From positions 40,178-104,177 of the forward strand of contig JAFUEB010000003.1 in the NCBI GenBank assembly GCA_017464135.1: a stretch of DNA of 64,000 nucleotides, written 5' to 3'. The stretch's first letter is position 1. Each line of letters begins with the position of its first letter. This DNA is from Candidatus Saccharimonadota bacterium. Lineage in GTDB: Bacteria; Patescibacteriota; Saccharimonadia; Saccharimonadales; Saccharimonadaceae. Both the position numbers and the translations under genes were made by a program. The notes under the pieces are model-generated. The model did not search any database and was not told the DNA's origin. It saw nothing but the letters and a program-made list of their open reading frames with translations. Positions 10,149-18,005 of the stretch are shown here, piece by piece.

Positions 10149-10192
10149 GGGGATTTTCGCAAGTTTCCCCCGCCAAACTTGCGAAAATCCCC
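10149..10192. repeat. Perfect 18-bp inverted repeat with 8-nt loop
   Basis: Arms at 10149-10166 and 10175-10192 are perfect reverse complements; the loop is CCCCCGCC. No T run follows on either strand, so it is not a normal intrinsic terminator. It lies between the FISUMP gene and the left end of the island. A GC-rich tract follows at 10230-10255. Confidence 0.85.
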
Positions 10193-10268
10193 AAATCATG
10201 ATCAGAGCCCTAGCGACAATTCACTTTCTGGCGGGGCGCCCCCGCCCGCCCTGCCGGAAAGGACAAAA

Positions 10269-10301
10269 CAAAAACATGGAGACCATATCGCAACCAATAG
10301 A
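10269..10301 (+). repeat. Left 33-bp inverted repeat of the island
   Basis: Identical, as reverse complement, to 17827-17859; all 33 positions match. The two copies face inward and enclose about 7.6 kb. The repeat contains an ATG followed by codons METISQPI. Confidence 0.9.
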
Positions 10302-10410
10302 ACGATTATTGTTAGGCATAATACTGTCAAGTGCCTTTTTTCTCTATTTTGCTTATGTTTTTCCACAAGCCACCCTTGTTAGCCATAACAATTTTGACAA
10401 GAGTTCTTGA
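10276..10410 (+). CDS. Possible 44-residue membrane peptide starting inside the repeat
   Basis: ATG at 10276 opens a 44-codon frame with one strongly hydrophobic stretch (about residues 11-31). The copy of the repeat at the other island end has the same first codons but hits a stop after nine residues. There is no good ribosome binding site (AAAGGA is about 14 nt upstream). It may be a chance frame; the case for it is only the hydrophobic segment and its position. Confidence 0.2.
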   Translation: METISQPIERLLLGIILSSAFFLYFAYVFPQATLVSHNNFDKSS

Positions 10411-10435
10411 TTATTTTGTAATAGTGTGATATAAT
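10407..10435 (+). promoter_or_regulatory. Promoter facing into the island
   Basis: TTGATT at 10407-10412, 17-bp spacer, TATAAT at 10430-10435. No sense-strand gene follows directly: the next gene is on the other strand. See the candidate small RNA at 10442. Confidence 0.55.
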
Positions 10436-10441
10436 GGAGAT

Positions 10442-10499
10442 ATATTCCGATGCGGGCGATTCAACCGGAGAAATACCAAAGAAGGACCCGCTTTTTTTG
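10442..10499 (+). ncRNA. Candidate small RNA with terminator-like end
   Basis: A promoter (10407-10435) is followed by about 45 nt that end in GCGGG...CCCGC and a run of seven T (near 10492-10498). A transcript of roughly 58 nt would end just before the convergent NYN-domain gene. The stem is only 5 bp around a long loop, so termination may be inefficient. Confidence 0.3.
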
Positions 10500-10505
10500 A
10501 TTCTC

Positions 10506-11018
10506 TTATTTTTTGTAGGCAATTTTCTTTTTGATACCAGGATTGTCAAGGAAATCTACGAATTTAGGGGTGAATTTTCTGTAGAGGGTAGATGTAGAGT
10601 GACGGTTTGGCGATAGTAGTTTGCAGAAGCGCTCTTTTTCTATGAGATATTTAACCATTTTGTAATAATCGCCGTCACCCGAAACTAACACTATGTTGTC
10701 GAACTTCTCTTTTTCAGCAATTTTTGCCATGATCGTGAAAACTATATCTGTATCTACATTGCCTTTCTTTTTGCCGACCATTGCTTGGCTGTGCTCACGA
10801 AAAATCAAGATGAAACCTGCTTCTTGGATAAGTTCGTATAGACTCTGATTATTATCGTCGACAGCGCCCAGAAAATAGTATGCCTTATCAATATGATATT
10901 GATCTTTAAGGTAGATTCGGAACTTTTTTAAATCAACTACCCAATTACTAGCCTTTGTGTTCATGTAAAGGTTTTGACCGTCTACAAACGCTTGATTATG
11001 GGTTTCTTTGTTTGCCAT
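10506..11018 (-). CDS. NYN-domain (LabA/DUF88-like) putative ribonuclease
   Basis: The 170-residue product is a PIN-like NYN domain: FVDGQNLY near the N terminus, DTDIVF in the middle and VSGDGDYYKMV further on supply the conserved acidic residues of this fold. NYN proteins are predicted RNases acting in RNA processing, in toxin-like roles and beside defence genes. Start is the ATG at 11018: TACAAT with an extended TGG lies exactly 6 nt upstream, fitting a leaderless transcript; the longer frame to 11036 would place the -10 inside the gene. It is the first gene inside the inverted-repeat island and is divergent from the methylase leader. Confidence 0.85.
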   Translation of the reverse strand: MANKETHNQAFVDGQNLYMNTKASNWVVDLKKFRIYLKDQYHIDKAYYFLGAVDDNNQSLYELIQEAGFILIFREHSQAMVGKKKGNVDTDIVFTIMAKIAEKEKFDNIVLVSGDGDYYKMVKYLIEKERFCKLLSPNRHSTSTLYRKFTPKFVDFLDNPGIKKKIAYKK

Positions 11019-11090
11019 ATCTTTATTGTACCACATTAATCATCTGTTATTTCCCTTAAATCGATTAATGCGGGTAAAAGCATTTCGTGG

Positions 11091-11096
11091 TATAAT
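11091..11096 (+). promoter_or_regulatory. Extended -10 promoter of the structured leader
   Basis: TGG-TATAAT. No -35 match at the right distance. The predicted transcript starts near 11103, exactly at the 5' strand of the 12-bp closing stem. Confidence 0.55.
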
Positions 11097-11102
11097 TAAA
11101 GA

Positions 11103-11240
11103 GTCCAAATCTTTAATAATATACAACAGAAGCGCAGAGATAATCTGTTGCTAACGGTACTCCGGATTAATCGGGCACCGCAGCACACGGAGTATCTCTG
11201 TTGTAAAAGATTTGGACATCCGCTGCGATGTCCGATTTTT
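11103..11240 (+). ncRNA. Structured leader RNA with intrinsic terminator (riboswitch/attenuator-like)
   Basis: A perfect 12-bp closing stem (11103-11114 with 11206-11217) encloses a rod: ACAA/TTGT and CAGAGATA (11135-11142) with TATCTCTG (11193-11200), then TTGCT-CGGT (11148-11158) with ACCG-AGCA (11177-11185). A terminator hairpin GGACATC/GATGTCC (11214-11220 with 11227-11233) plus ATTTTT follows. Its 5' strand shares GGAC (11214-11217) with the closing stem, so the two cannot form together. Several copies of CTGTTG/CAACAG offer further alternative pairings. I do not recognise it as a known riboswitch, 6S, SRP or tmRNA. It could be a cis-acting attenuator for the methylase gene or an independent small RNA. 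Confidence 0.6.
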
Positions 11241-11273
11241 GTTGTGGTACCCGGCGTGATGTTCAATGTCATT

Positions 11274-11295
11274 TCTGTTGTAGGAAAGCAACAGA
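11274..11295 (+). promoter_or_regulatory. Hairpin around the methylase ribosome binding site
   Basis: TCTGTTG (11274-11280) pairs with CAACAGA (11289-11295) and places AGGA in an 8-nt loop, directly before the ATG at 11297. The same CAACAGA/CTGTTG motifs occur in the structured RNA upstream, so the two elements could exchange partners. Confidence 0.5.
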
Positions 11296-11296
11296 G

Positions 11297-12403
11297 ATGC
11301 CATCGAACGAAAAACTCCATCGCGCCAAAAAGCAAAAAAATGACGAGTTCTACACTCAATATGCCGATATTGAAAAAGAGATGAACGCATATATTGAATA
11401 TAATCCCGACGTGTTCCGCGATAAAACCATATTGTTACCCTGCGATGATCCAGAATGGAGCAATTTTACCAAGTATTTCGCTCAAAACTTTGAACGATTT
11501 GGTATTAAGAAACTGATTAGCACTAGTTATGCGGCAAACAGCAAACCGAAAGAAATACCATATCAGCCAACCTTATTTGAAACCGAAAGCCCAAATTTTG
11601 ATAAAAAGAAAACTCGCTCGCACGGGAAGATTTTTATCCTCGAACGAGATACAAATAAAGATAAGAAAATAGATATAAACGATTTGGAGTGGAATTATTT
11701 AAAAGGTGACGGTGACTTTAGAAGCAAAGAGGTGACAAAATTGCGCGATGAAGCAGATATCATAATTACTAATCCGCCTTTTTCATTATTTATAGATTTT
11801 TTCACTTGGATTTTAAAAGCGAATAAAAAATTTGCCGTAATTGCCAACAAGAGTTGCGTAACATATAAGGAAGTATTTCCTTTAATTATGAAAAATAAGG
11901 CTTGGTCAGGGCGCGAGGAATGGGCCGGCGGAATGTGGTTTTCAACAACAGACAACGCAACCGATTTTGATAAGATTGTTGATAACAAAAAATATAAAAA
12001 CACTCCGTCTATGTGGATAACGAATATCGATCATGGTCGTCGGCACCAGCCTATTCCATTGATGACTATGGATGAAAATAGACGGTATAGCAAACATATT
12101 AAGCATCCATATTGGAAGGACGCTTATAAAAAATACGAAAACTATGAAGTTATCGAAATTCCTTTTACAGATTCAATCCCTAATGATTATTCGGATACAA
12201 TGGGTGTGCCAATTAGTTTTTTGGATAAGCATTGTCCAGAGCAATTTAGAATAATTGGCATGGCAGAGGATAATGGGCGTGGCTATAGTGGTGCGGAATC
12301 GAAGTGGGATGGCAAAGACCCACATTGTATTATTGATGGAAAGAAGAAATTCAAAAGGCTTTTTATTAAACGAAAGGAGAGCTCTAATGAAAACAACTCT
12401 TAA
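11297..12403 (+). CDS. EcoRI-family adenine-specific DNA methyltransferase
   Basis: The 368-residue product matches the EcoRI-type adenine methylase family: an N-terminal EFYTQ segment, the catalytic motif NPPF near residue 158, and GGMWF and TNIDHGRRH segments in the C-terminal half. It would methylate adenine in a specific DNA site. The frame is open upstream, but the ATG at 11297 is preferred because homology-like sequence begins there and AGGA lies just before. It overlaps the DUF262-HNH gene by 17 bases. That pairing suggests self-protection in a restriction system. A structured RNA precedes it. Confidence 0.85.
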   Translation: MPSNEKLHRAKKQKNDEFYTQYADIEKEMNAYIEYNPDVFRDKTILLPCDDPEWSNFTKYFAQNFERFGIKKLISTSYAANSKPKEIPYQPTLFETESPNFDKKKTRSHGKIFILERDTNKDKKIDINDLEWNYLKGDGDFRSKEVTKLRDEADIIITNPPFSLFIDFFTWILKANKKFAVIANKSCVTYKEVFPLIMKNKAWSGREEWAGGMWFSTTDNATDFDKIVDNKKYKNTPSMWITNIDHGRRHQPIPLMTMDENRRYSKHIKHPYWKDAYKKYENYEVIEIPFTDSIPNDYSDTMGVPISFLDKHCPEQFRIIGMAEDNGRGYSGAESKWDGKDPHCIIDGKKKFKRLFIKRKESSNENNS

Positions 12404-13550
12404 AACTGACATCACGATTAAGGACATTTGCGACGGGTTTGTTTATAACGAACTAGAAGGTCGAGGCCTTTACGGGCTTTCTGGCAAGCTTACGATTCAA
12501 CCGGAGTATCAGCGCAATTATATTTATGCTGACGGTAAGCGTGATGTGGCGGTGATTGAATCGATTTTGAGTGGTTATCCGCTTGGTTTGATTTATTTTA
12601 ATCAAGCCGGCAAAGACAAATACGAAGTATTAGACGGTCAGCAACGCATTACGAGTTTTGGGCGGTTTGTGACGAACAAATTTGCGGTCAAAGACCAAAA
12701 TGGGATGGAACAGTATTTTTCTGGATTAGATGAGGACATCCAGAAAAAGATTTTGGAGTATCCGCTCACGATTTATATTTGCGAGGGCGAGGAAAAAGAA
12801 ATTAAAAGTTGGTTTAAAACTATCAATATCGTCGGTGTTCCACTCAATGAGCAGGAACTTTTGAATGCGATTTATTCTGGGCCGTTTGTGACGGCTGCGA
12901 AGGAGGAGTTTAGTAATTCTCAAAATGCGAACATTCAGAAATGGGGTGCGTATATTTCTGGCTCGGTGAATCGTCAGGATTATCTAAAGGCGGCGCTTGA
13001 CTGGGTGTCTAGCGGCAACATTGATAATTATATGAGCAATCATCGTAAAGATGCGGACATAAGTGAACTGAAAAAGCATTTTACTTCTGTGATTGATTGG
13101 GTTTCGTCGGTGTTTATCGACCTCACGAGTGATATGTGCGGGCTAGAGTGGGGACGGCTGTATGATACTTATCACAAGACCGCTTATAATCCTAGAAAGG
13201 TATCGGAAAGAGTACATGAATTATACGATGATCCTTTCATTAAGAACCATAAGGGCATTTTTGAGTATATCCTTGGTGGCGAGAAAGATACAAAACTATT
13301 AGATGTGAGGATTTTTGATGAAGCGGTGAAACGCCGAGTTTATAACAAACAAACTGCGGAAGCGAAGGCGAAAGGCGTTTCTAATTGTCCGCTTTGCGCG
13401 GTTGGGCACGAAGCAAATAAGGACAAGATTTATGCGCTTAGCGAAATGGACGCCGACCATGTTTCGGCGTGGAGTAAGGGCGGCGCCACTACGGAAGAAA
13501 ACTGCCAGATGCTGTGTAAGACGCATAATCGGGCGAAGGGGAATAAGTAA
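12387..13550 (+). CDS. DUF262 and HNH endonuclease (probable restriction partner)
   Basis: The 387-residue product has an N-terminal DUF262 (GmrSD-N/ParB-like) domain with the signature DGQQR near residue 83, and a C-terminal HNH nuclease: CPLC, then [12 protein letters not shown] and LCKTHN in the last 50 residues. Start is the ATG at 12387 with AAAGGAGA 6 nt upstream; the open frame to 12255 runs inside the methylase gene. DUF262 proteins often use nucleotide hydrolysis to license DNA cleavage. With the overlapping methylase it looks like a two-gene restriction-modification system. Target site and nucleotide preference cannot be read from the sequence. Confidence 0.85.
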   Translation: MKTTLKTDITIKDICDGFVYNELEGRGLYGLSGKLTIQPEYQRNYIYADGKRDVAVIESILSGYPLGLIYFNQAGKDKYEVLDGQQRITSFGRFVTNKFAVKDQNGMEQYFSGLDEDIQKKILEYPLTIYICEGEEKEIKSWFKTINIVGVPLNEQELLNAIYSGPFVTAAKEEFSNSQNANIQKWGAYISGSVNRQDYLKAALDWVSSGNIDNYMSNHRKDADISELKKHFTSVIDWVSSVFIDLTSDMCGLEWGRLYDTYHKTAYNPRKVSERVHELYDDPFIKNHKGIFEYILGGEKDTKLLDVRIFDEAVKRRVYNKQTAEAKAKGVSNCPLCAVGHEANKDKIYALSEMDADHVSAWSKGGATTEENCQMLCKTHNRAKGNK

Positions 13551-13558
13551 ACAAAATG

Positions 13559-14122
13559 TCAATTCTGATTATTGCCGTAAAAGCCTTTGTTAGGATATTT
13601 TGGGAGTAAATTGGCTGTAAGAATATGAATTTTTTCGGTGACACCACTCGGCATACCATGGTTAATCCAGTCAATCGTAAAGCCAAAAAGTTCAAATTTA
13701 AGAATATCCTTAATCACGTCAAGTTCCACAGGAGAGGTATTTTGATTTGGTAAAGACCCCAGAAAAGATGAGATTGAATAGTCGCAAATATGCCAGAGGT
13801 GGCGTTCGAAAATTGCACGGTTAGTGGAATGATAAATATTGTTGATAATTTTTCGATTGGTGATAGCAAAATTAACGGCTGAAAGGAAGCAATCTTCGAG
13901 TGAATTATTGGTTGATAAAGGTTGGTTTACGATAATTTCGTCGACCATTTTACAAATGACGGATTCGAGCAAATCGGCGAGATTCTTGTAATGATAGTAA
14001 AAAGTATTACGATTAACCCCTGATTTTGTGGTGATTTCTTTGATAGTGATCTCACTAATAGGGCGATGGCTAAGTAGCTCTAGAAAAGTTTGTTCGATAG
14101 TGTATTTGATATTCTTGCTCAT
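13559..14122 (-). CDS. TetR/AcrR family repressor
   Basis: The 187-residue product has an N-terminal TetR helix-turn-helix (ISEITIKEITTKSGVNRN then TFYYHYKNL, about residues 19-46) and a ligand-binding C-terminal domain of the TetR_C type. Start is the ATG at 14122 rather than 14185, because the longer frame crosses the probable operator. It is divergent from the MMPL export operon and lies beside a palindrome at 14154-14169. Repression of that operon is therefore likely. The inducing ligand is unknown. Confidence 0.88.
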   Translation of the reverse strand: MSKNIKYTIEQTFLELLSHRPISEITIKEITTKSGVNRNTFYYHYKNLADLLESVICKMVDEIIVNQPLSTNNSLEDCFLSAVNFAITNRKIINNIYHSTNRAIFERHLWHICDYSISSFLGSLPNQNTSPVELDVIKDILKFELFGFTIDWINHGMPSGVTEKIHILTANLLPKYPNKGFYGNNQN

Positions 14123-14153
14123 AGGCTTACTATACACTATTTTTATTAAAAAA

Positions 14154-14169
14154 CTAGGCATGTGCCTAG
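14154..14169. promoter_or_regulatory. Palindromic operator between tetR and the MMPL gene
   Basis: CTAGGCA-TG-TGCCTAG, a perfect 7-bp inverted repeat in the intergenic region of the divergent TetR and MMPL genes. The position and symmetry fit a TetR dimer site. Confidence 0.7.
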
Positions 14170-14217
14170 AAATGTCTATTTTCATCCTCTGTTTTATAGA
14201 GCATAATAGGAAACAAT

Positions 14218-16296
14218 ATGGGAAGATTTGTGGTTAAATATCGGAAATGGATTCTGATAGTAACGCTATTACTTTTGATACCGTCGGTGATTGGATTTTT
14301 TGCGACAAGAGTGAACTATGATATGTTGAACTATCTACCAAGTGAAACAGATACGGTGATTGGTCAGAATGAACTGTTAGAGAACTTCGGAAAAGGGGCG
14401 TTTTCGATGGTGATTACAGAGGATTTGCCGTTCGCTGAGCAGGCAAAGCTAGAAGAAAAAATTCGCGATGTTGAGCATGTAGATACAGTTTTGGGACTAG
14501 GTAGCCTAGAGGAGGTGGGGATTCCGCCAGAGATACTGCCAGACGAAATCTATGAAAAGGTAGTGAAGGGCGATGAATCGATCATTGCGGTGTTTTTTGA
14601 TACTGGGTCATCAGCGGACGAGACGGTTACGGCAGTAAAAGAAATTCGAGAGTTGATAGATAGGCATATTTACGTATCGGGAATGTCGGCGTTTATCACA
14701 GATTTGCGCGAATTATCAGAGAAGGAAGAGGTGTTTTATGTGGTTATCGCGGTGGTGTTGGCGCTGATTGTGATGTTGGTGCTACTGGATAACTGGTTGA
14801 TACCGGTGTTGTTTTTGGTGTCAATTGGGGCGATGATTTTGATTAACATGGGGACAAATGTAATATTCGGAGAGATTTCTTATATCACGAAGGCGTTGTC
14901 GGCAATTTTGCAGCTCGCAGTAACGATGGACTATTCGATTTTTCTCTGGCATTCGTACCGAGAGTATCTAGAACGAAAAAAAGACCCCGAGATTGCGATG
15001 GAGAAAGCGATCAAGGCGACATTACGCTCAGTAGTAGGGTCGTCGGCGACGACGGTGGCGGGATTTATTGCGCTCTGTTTTATGTCGTTTACGCTAGGTA
15101 TTGATCTAGGACTAGTAATGGCAAAGGGGGTAATACTAGGGGTACTTGGAGCGGTGACGGTGCTGCCAGCGCTAATTTTGACATTTGACAAGGCACTCCA
15201 AAAATGCGACCACAAGTCGATTTTACCGAGTTTTAGGCACGTGTCTAGCAAAATCGTGAAGTTTGACCCTGTACTGCTGGTGATTTTTATAGCGATAATT
15301 CCACCGTTTTTGTATGCTTATCAGAAAGCGAATGAAAATGTGTATTATACCTTAAGCGACGGATTGCCACAAACAATGGATTTTGCAGTGGCAAATAAGA
15401 AGTTGGAGAAGGATTTTGGGTTATCTAATGTCCATATGATTCTCTCAGATGCAGGTTTGTCACAGGCGAAGGCAACAGCGATGACTGATGAATTAAAAGA
15501 GGTAAACGGAATAAAGACGGTGCTAAATCTCGAGAGTCTGCTGGGTGAGAATGCGCCAGTAGAGATGTTGCCAGAAGGAGTGGCGGAAGTTTTGAAATCA
15601 GACAAATGGGAGATGTCGCTCGCGATTTCAGAGTATTCTACGGCGACGGACGAGATGGCGGAGCAGATTAATCAGATTAACGAGATTTTGAAGAAATATG
15701 ATAAATCGGCACTGCTAGTCGGCGAGGCGGCGCTGACTCAAGATATGATAGAGGTGACGGCGACGGACTTCGCGGTAGTAAACTCAGTATCGATCGTGGT
15801 AATATTTGTGATTATTTTAATCGTGACTGGCTCTTTGTCGCTGCCGGTGATTTTGATTGCGGTGATAGAGACGACGATTTTCGTGAACATCGGGCTGTCG
15901 TATTTTATGGGGCAGTCGCTTGCATTTATCGCACCGATTTGTATCAGCACGATTCAGCTCGGAGCGACAGTGGATTACGCGATTTTGATGACGACGAGGT
16001 ATAAGGGAGAAAGGCTAGGTGGATTGGACAAGAAAGACGCTGCAAGAGTAGCGCTCGAAACATCAATTCCGTCGATTATCGTATCGGGGGCAGTGCTATT
16101 TGCGGCGACGGTAGGGGTGGCGATGTACTCTCAGGCGGATATGATTTCGTCACTAACGATGCTGATGGCGCGTGGAGCGGTGCTTTCGGTAATAACGGTG
16201 CCATTATTCTTACCGCCACTATTGGTATTAGCTGACGCCTTGATTATTCGTACAACTCTAGGGATGAAAAAATTAACGAAAGGAAGTAAAAAATGA
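14218..16296 (+). CDS. MMPL/RND family transporter
   Basis: The 692-residue membrane protein has two similar halves, each with one TM, a large extracytoplasmic domain (about 35-165 and 375-515) and five more TMs, as in MMPL/YdfJ exporters. It carries the TMDYSIFLWHSYRE and TVDYAILMTTRYKGE segments in TM4-equivalent positions; the Asp-Tyr is the usual proton-relay site. Export of lipids or amphiphilic drugs is known for the family. Substrate here is unknown. It overlaps the next gene by 4 bases and is probably controlled by the divergent TetR. Such operons are common in Bacillota, so transfer is possible. Confidence 0.9.
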   Translation: MGRFVVKYRKWILIVTLLLLIPSVIGFFATRVNYDMLNYLPSETDTVIGQNELLENFGKGAFSMVITEDLPFAEQAKLEEKIRDVEHVDTVLGLGSLEEVGIPPEILPDEIYEKVVKGDESIIAVFFDTGSSADETVTAVKEIRELIDRHIYVSGMSAFITDLRELSEKEEVFYVVIAVVLALIVMLVLLDNWLIPVLFLVSIGAMILINMGTNVIFGEISYITKALSAILQLAVTMDYSIFLWHSYREYLERKKDPEIAMEKAIKATLRSVVGSSATTVAGFIALCFMSFTLGIDLGLVMAKGVILGVLGAVTVLPALILTFDKALQKCDHKSILPSFRHVSSKIVKFDPVLLVIFIAIIPPFLYAYQKANENVYYTLSDGLPQTMDFAVANKKLEKDFGLSNVHMILSDAGLSQAKATAMTDELKEVNGIKTVLNLESLLGENAPVEMLPEGVAEVLKSDKWEMSLAISEYSTATDEMAEQINQINEILKKYDKSALLVGEAALTQDMIEVTATDFAVVNSVSIVVIFVIILIVTGSLSLPVILIAVIETTIFVNIGLSYFMGQSLAFIAPICISTIQLGATVDYAILMTTRYKGERLGGLDKKDAARVALETSIPSIIVSGAVLFAATVGVAMYSQADMISSLTMLMARGAVLSVITVPLFLPPLLVLADALIIRTTLGMKKLTKGSKK

Positions 16297-17786
16297 AGAA
16301 ACAGGTGATTTGTGGGGGAATGTTGACGCTTGCAGTGCTTGGCGGTGCGGGGATGATAGTGGCAAGCGAAATTGGGGTAAGGGCCGAAGAAGCGCCGACG
16401 CTGGCTGAAACTGGGGCGCTAGCGATGGAGAACAATCTATCTAATGTAAATTTTGGCGGAACACTGGGAAGCAAAAATGAAACTGTATATGTAATGGCAG
16501 GGGCTGATGGGACGACGAAAAGTACTTTTATTGGGAGTACACTCTACAGCGGGAATGAGAATTTGCCGTTTGAAATGAAAGTGCGATATTATTTGGATGG
16601 AACAGAGGTGAGCGCAACAGAAATAGCCGGCAAAACGGGCCGAGTAAAAATCGTGTTTAATTATGATGCAACGGTGAGTTATCAAGGTAAAAAAATACCA
16701 TTCGTGGCGGTAACTGGGGCGCAGTTAGATAAAACAAAATTTAGTAATATAAAACTCACGAATGGGAAAATCGTTAGCGAAAATGGTGATTATCTAGTGA
16801 TGGGGTATGGAGTACTAGGGGCAAATGAAGATTTAGAAACGGACTTCTTACCAGGGGAATTTGCAATAGAGGCGGATGTGAAAGATTTTGCACTTGGGGC
16901 GACCTACACGATACTGATGAACGAGTTGATTGCGGAGATAGACACATCGAAATTGACAGAGATAGATTCGCTGATTAGTCAGATGAACGAGCTCGAAAGT
17001 GGGACCCTTCAGTTAATTAGCGGGGCGGGGACGCTTACGAATGGAATCGAATCGGTTCTCTCTGGAGCGAAAGAACTATACGCTGGAGCGGGAGCATTAT
17101 CTGATGGAGTTGCGAGTGCGGTAACAGGAGCGGAGGATTTATCGACAGGTCTTACAAAACTAACTGGATATAACGATAGTTTAACAACGGGAGCGACGAG
17201 CGTATTTAATTCTCTGCTGGATTCAGCGAACGCAACATTGAATGCTAATGCGACACTAATAGGAGCAATTTCGCTCTATGGCGGGGAATATGGTTTAAGC
17301 GCGCCGATTACGCTAACAATTGATAATTACGGCGAAACTTTGGACACTTTGGTGACTTTCTTGACAGCGATTGGTGGTGACGCAATGAGCATTACGGCTC
17401 TGAAAACACAGCTAAATAGTTATAACGATTTTTATAGTGGCTTGATTAATTACACTACAGGGGTAGAGACAGCGGCGGAAGGGTCTGTGGGGCTGGCCAT
17501 GGGGCTATCTACAATCGCCGAGAAAGCCCCGGAGCTCACGGTGGGCTTAGGTAGTCTAATCGAGGGAGAGGAACAGCTCTATGCGGGTTCTGTGGCCTTA
17601 CAAGATGGTCTTGGCATTTTGAAAATTAGTGGAATTGATAAATTAGTTAATTTTGCAAATAATGATTTAGCTGGGTTTACTAGGGATGCACGCCAAATGG
17701 TAACAGCGGCTGGCTCATATCGGAGTTTTGGTGGGGTAAATGCCGAATCGGTGAAGTTTATTATTAAAACTACTGGCATAAAATAA
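16293..17786 (+). CDS. Secreted heptad-repeat (YhgE/Pip-like) protein
   Basis: The 497-residue product starts with a signal peptide (about 1-31, AxA region VRAEEA), followed by a beta-rich domain. From about residue 235 it has repeated heptad units of the X3-L-X2-G kind (L..GA..L..G...) typical of YhgE/Pip-related proteins, which sit beside MMPL exporters in Bacillota. No C-terminal TM is visible although many relatives have one, so the gene may be shortened. It overlaps the MMPL gene (ATGA), indicating a coupled export complex. Function beyond that is unknown. Confidence 0.75.
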   Translation: MKKQVICGGMLTLAVLGGAGMIVASEIGVRAEEAPTLAETGALAMENNLSNVNFGGTLGSKNETVYVMAGADGTTKSTFIGSTLYSGNENLPFEMKVRYYLDGTEVSATEIAGKTGRVKIVFNYDATVSYQGKKIPFVAVTGAQLDKTKFSNIKLTNGKIVSENGDYLVMGYGVLGANEDLETDFLPGEFAIEADVKDFALGATYTILMNELIAEIDTSKLTEIDSLISQMNELESGTLQLISGAGTLTNGIESVLSGAKELYAGAGALSDGVASAVTGAEDLSTGLTKLTGYNDSLTTGATSVFNSLLDSANATLNANATLIGAISLYGGEYGLSAPITLTIDNYGETLDTLVTFLTAIGGDAMSITALKTQLNSYNDFYSGLINYTTGVETAAEGSVGLAMGLSTIAEKAPELTVGLGSLIEGEEQLYAGSVALQDGLGILKISGIDKLVNFANNDLAGFTRDARQMVTAAGSYRSFGGVNAESVKFIIKTTGIK

Positions 17787-17826
17787 GATGGTGAATTATA
17801 ATATATTGTAATTATAAGATAATCAA

Positions 17827-17859
17827 TCTATTGGTTGCGATATGGTCTCCATGTTTTTG
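17827..17859 (-). repeat. Right 33-bp inverted repeat of the island
   Basis: Exact reverse complement of 10269-10301. It ends 7 bases from the 3' end of tRNA-Leu. In this copy the METISQPI frame ends at a stop after nine codons. Confidence 0.9.
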
Positions 17860-17865
17860 CTATGA

Positions 17866-17952
17866 TGGTGCCCGAGACAGGGGTTGAACCTGCACAGTAT
17901 TGCTACCACTAGCACCTGAAGCTAGCGCGTCTGCCAATTCCGCCACTCGGGC
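17866..17952 (-). tRNA. tRNA-Leu (anticodon CAG)
   Basis: A class II tRNA on the minus strand: acceptor GCCCGAG/CTCGGGC, anticodon stem CTAGC/GCTAG with loop TTCAGGT, a long variable arm, T loop TTCAACC, and an encoded CCA. The promoter -10 TATAAT is the complement of 17963-17968. Confidence 0.95.
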
Positions 17953-17978
17953 TACTTTTGTAATTATAGCATAAAATT

Positions 17979-17999
17979 GCCCCGGCTGAAAGTCGGGGC
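17979..17999 (-). terminator. Possible weak terminator of the 99-residue gene
   Basis: Minus strand: GCCCCGACT...GCCGGGGC followed by AATTTT. The T run is short. Confidence 0.45.
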
Positions 18000-18005
18000 G
18001 GGGGT

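Noticed and set aside
10269..10301. 33-bp repeat as a dif/Xer site
   Set aside because: It lacks the expected two 11-bp arms around a 6-bp centre, and two inverted copies are present; no Xer gene is in the window.
10146..10382. 78- and 70-codon frames in the FISUMP-island gap
   Set aside because: They run through the perfect hairpin and the GC-rich tract; composition is not protein-like except for the possible 44-residue end kept as a low-confidence feature.
10434..10616. 60-codon frame starting at the -10 box
   Set aside because: It begins within TATAAT and continues antisense into the NYN gene.
11103..11240. Structured RNA as 6S, SRP RNA, tmRNA or RNase P
   Set aside because: It lacks the SRP apical loop, a tRNA-like end with a reading frame, and RNase P conserved regions; 6S was considered because of the rod form, but the terminator overlap and the position before the methylase fit a leader better.
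12255..12386. N-terminal extension of the DUF262-HNH protein
   Set aside because: The first 44 codons overlap the methylase gene out of frame; ATG 12387 has a good ribosome site.
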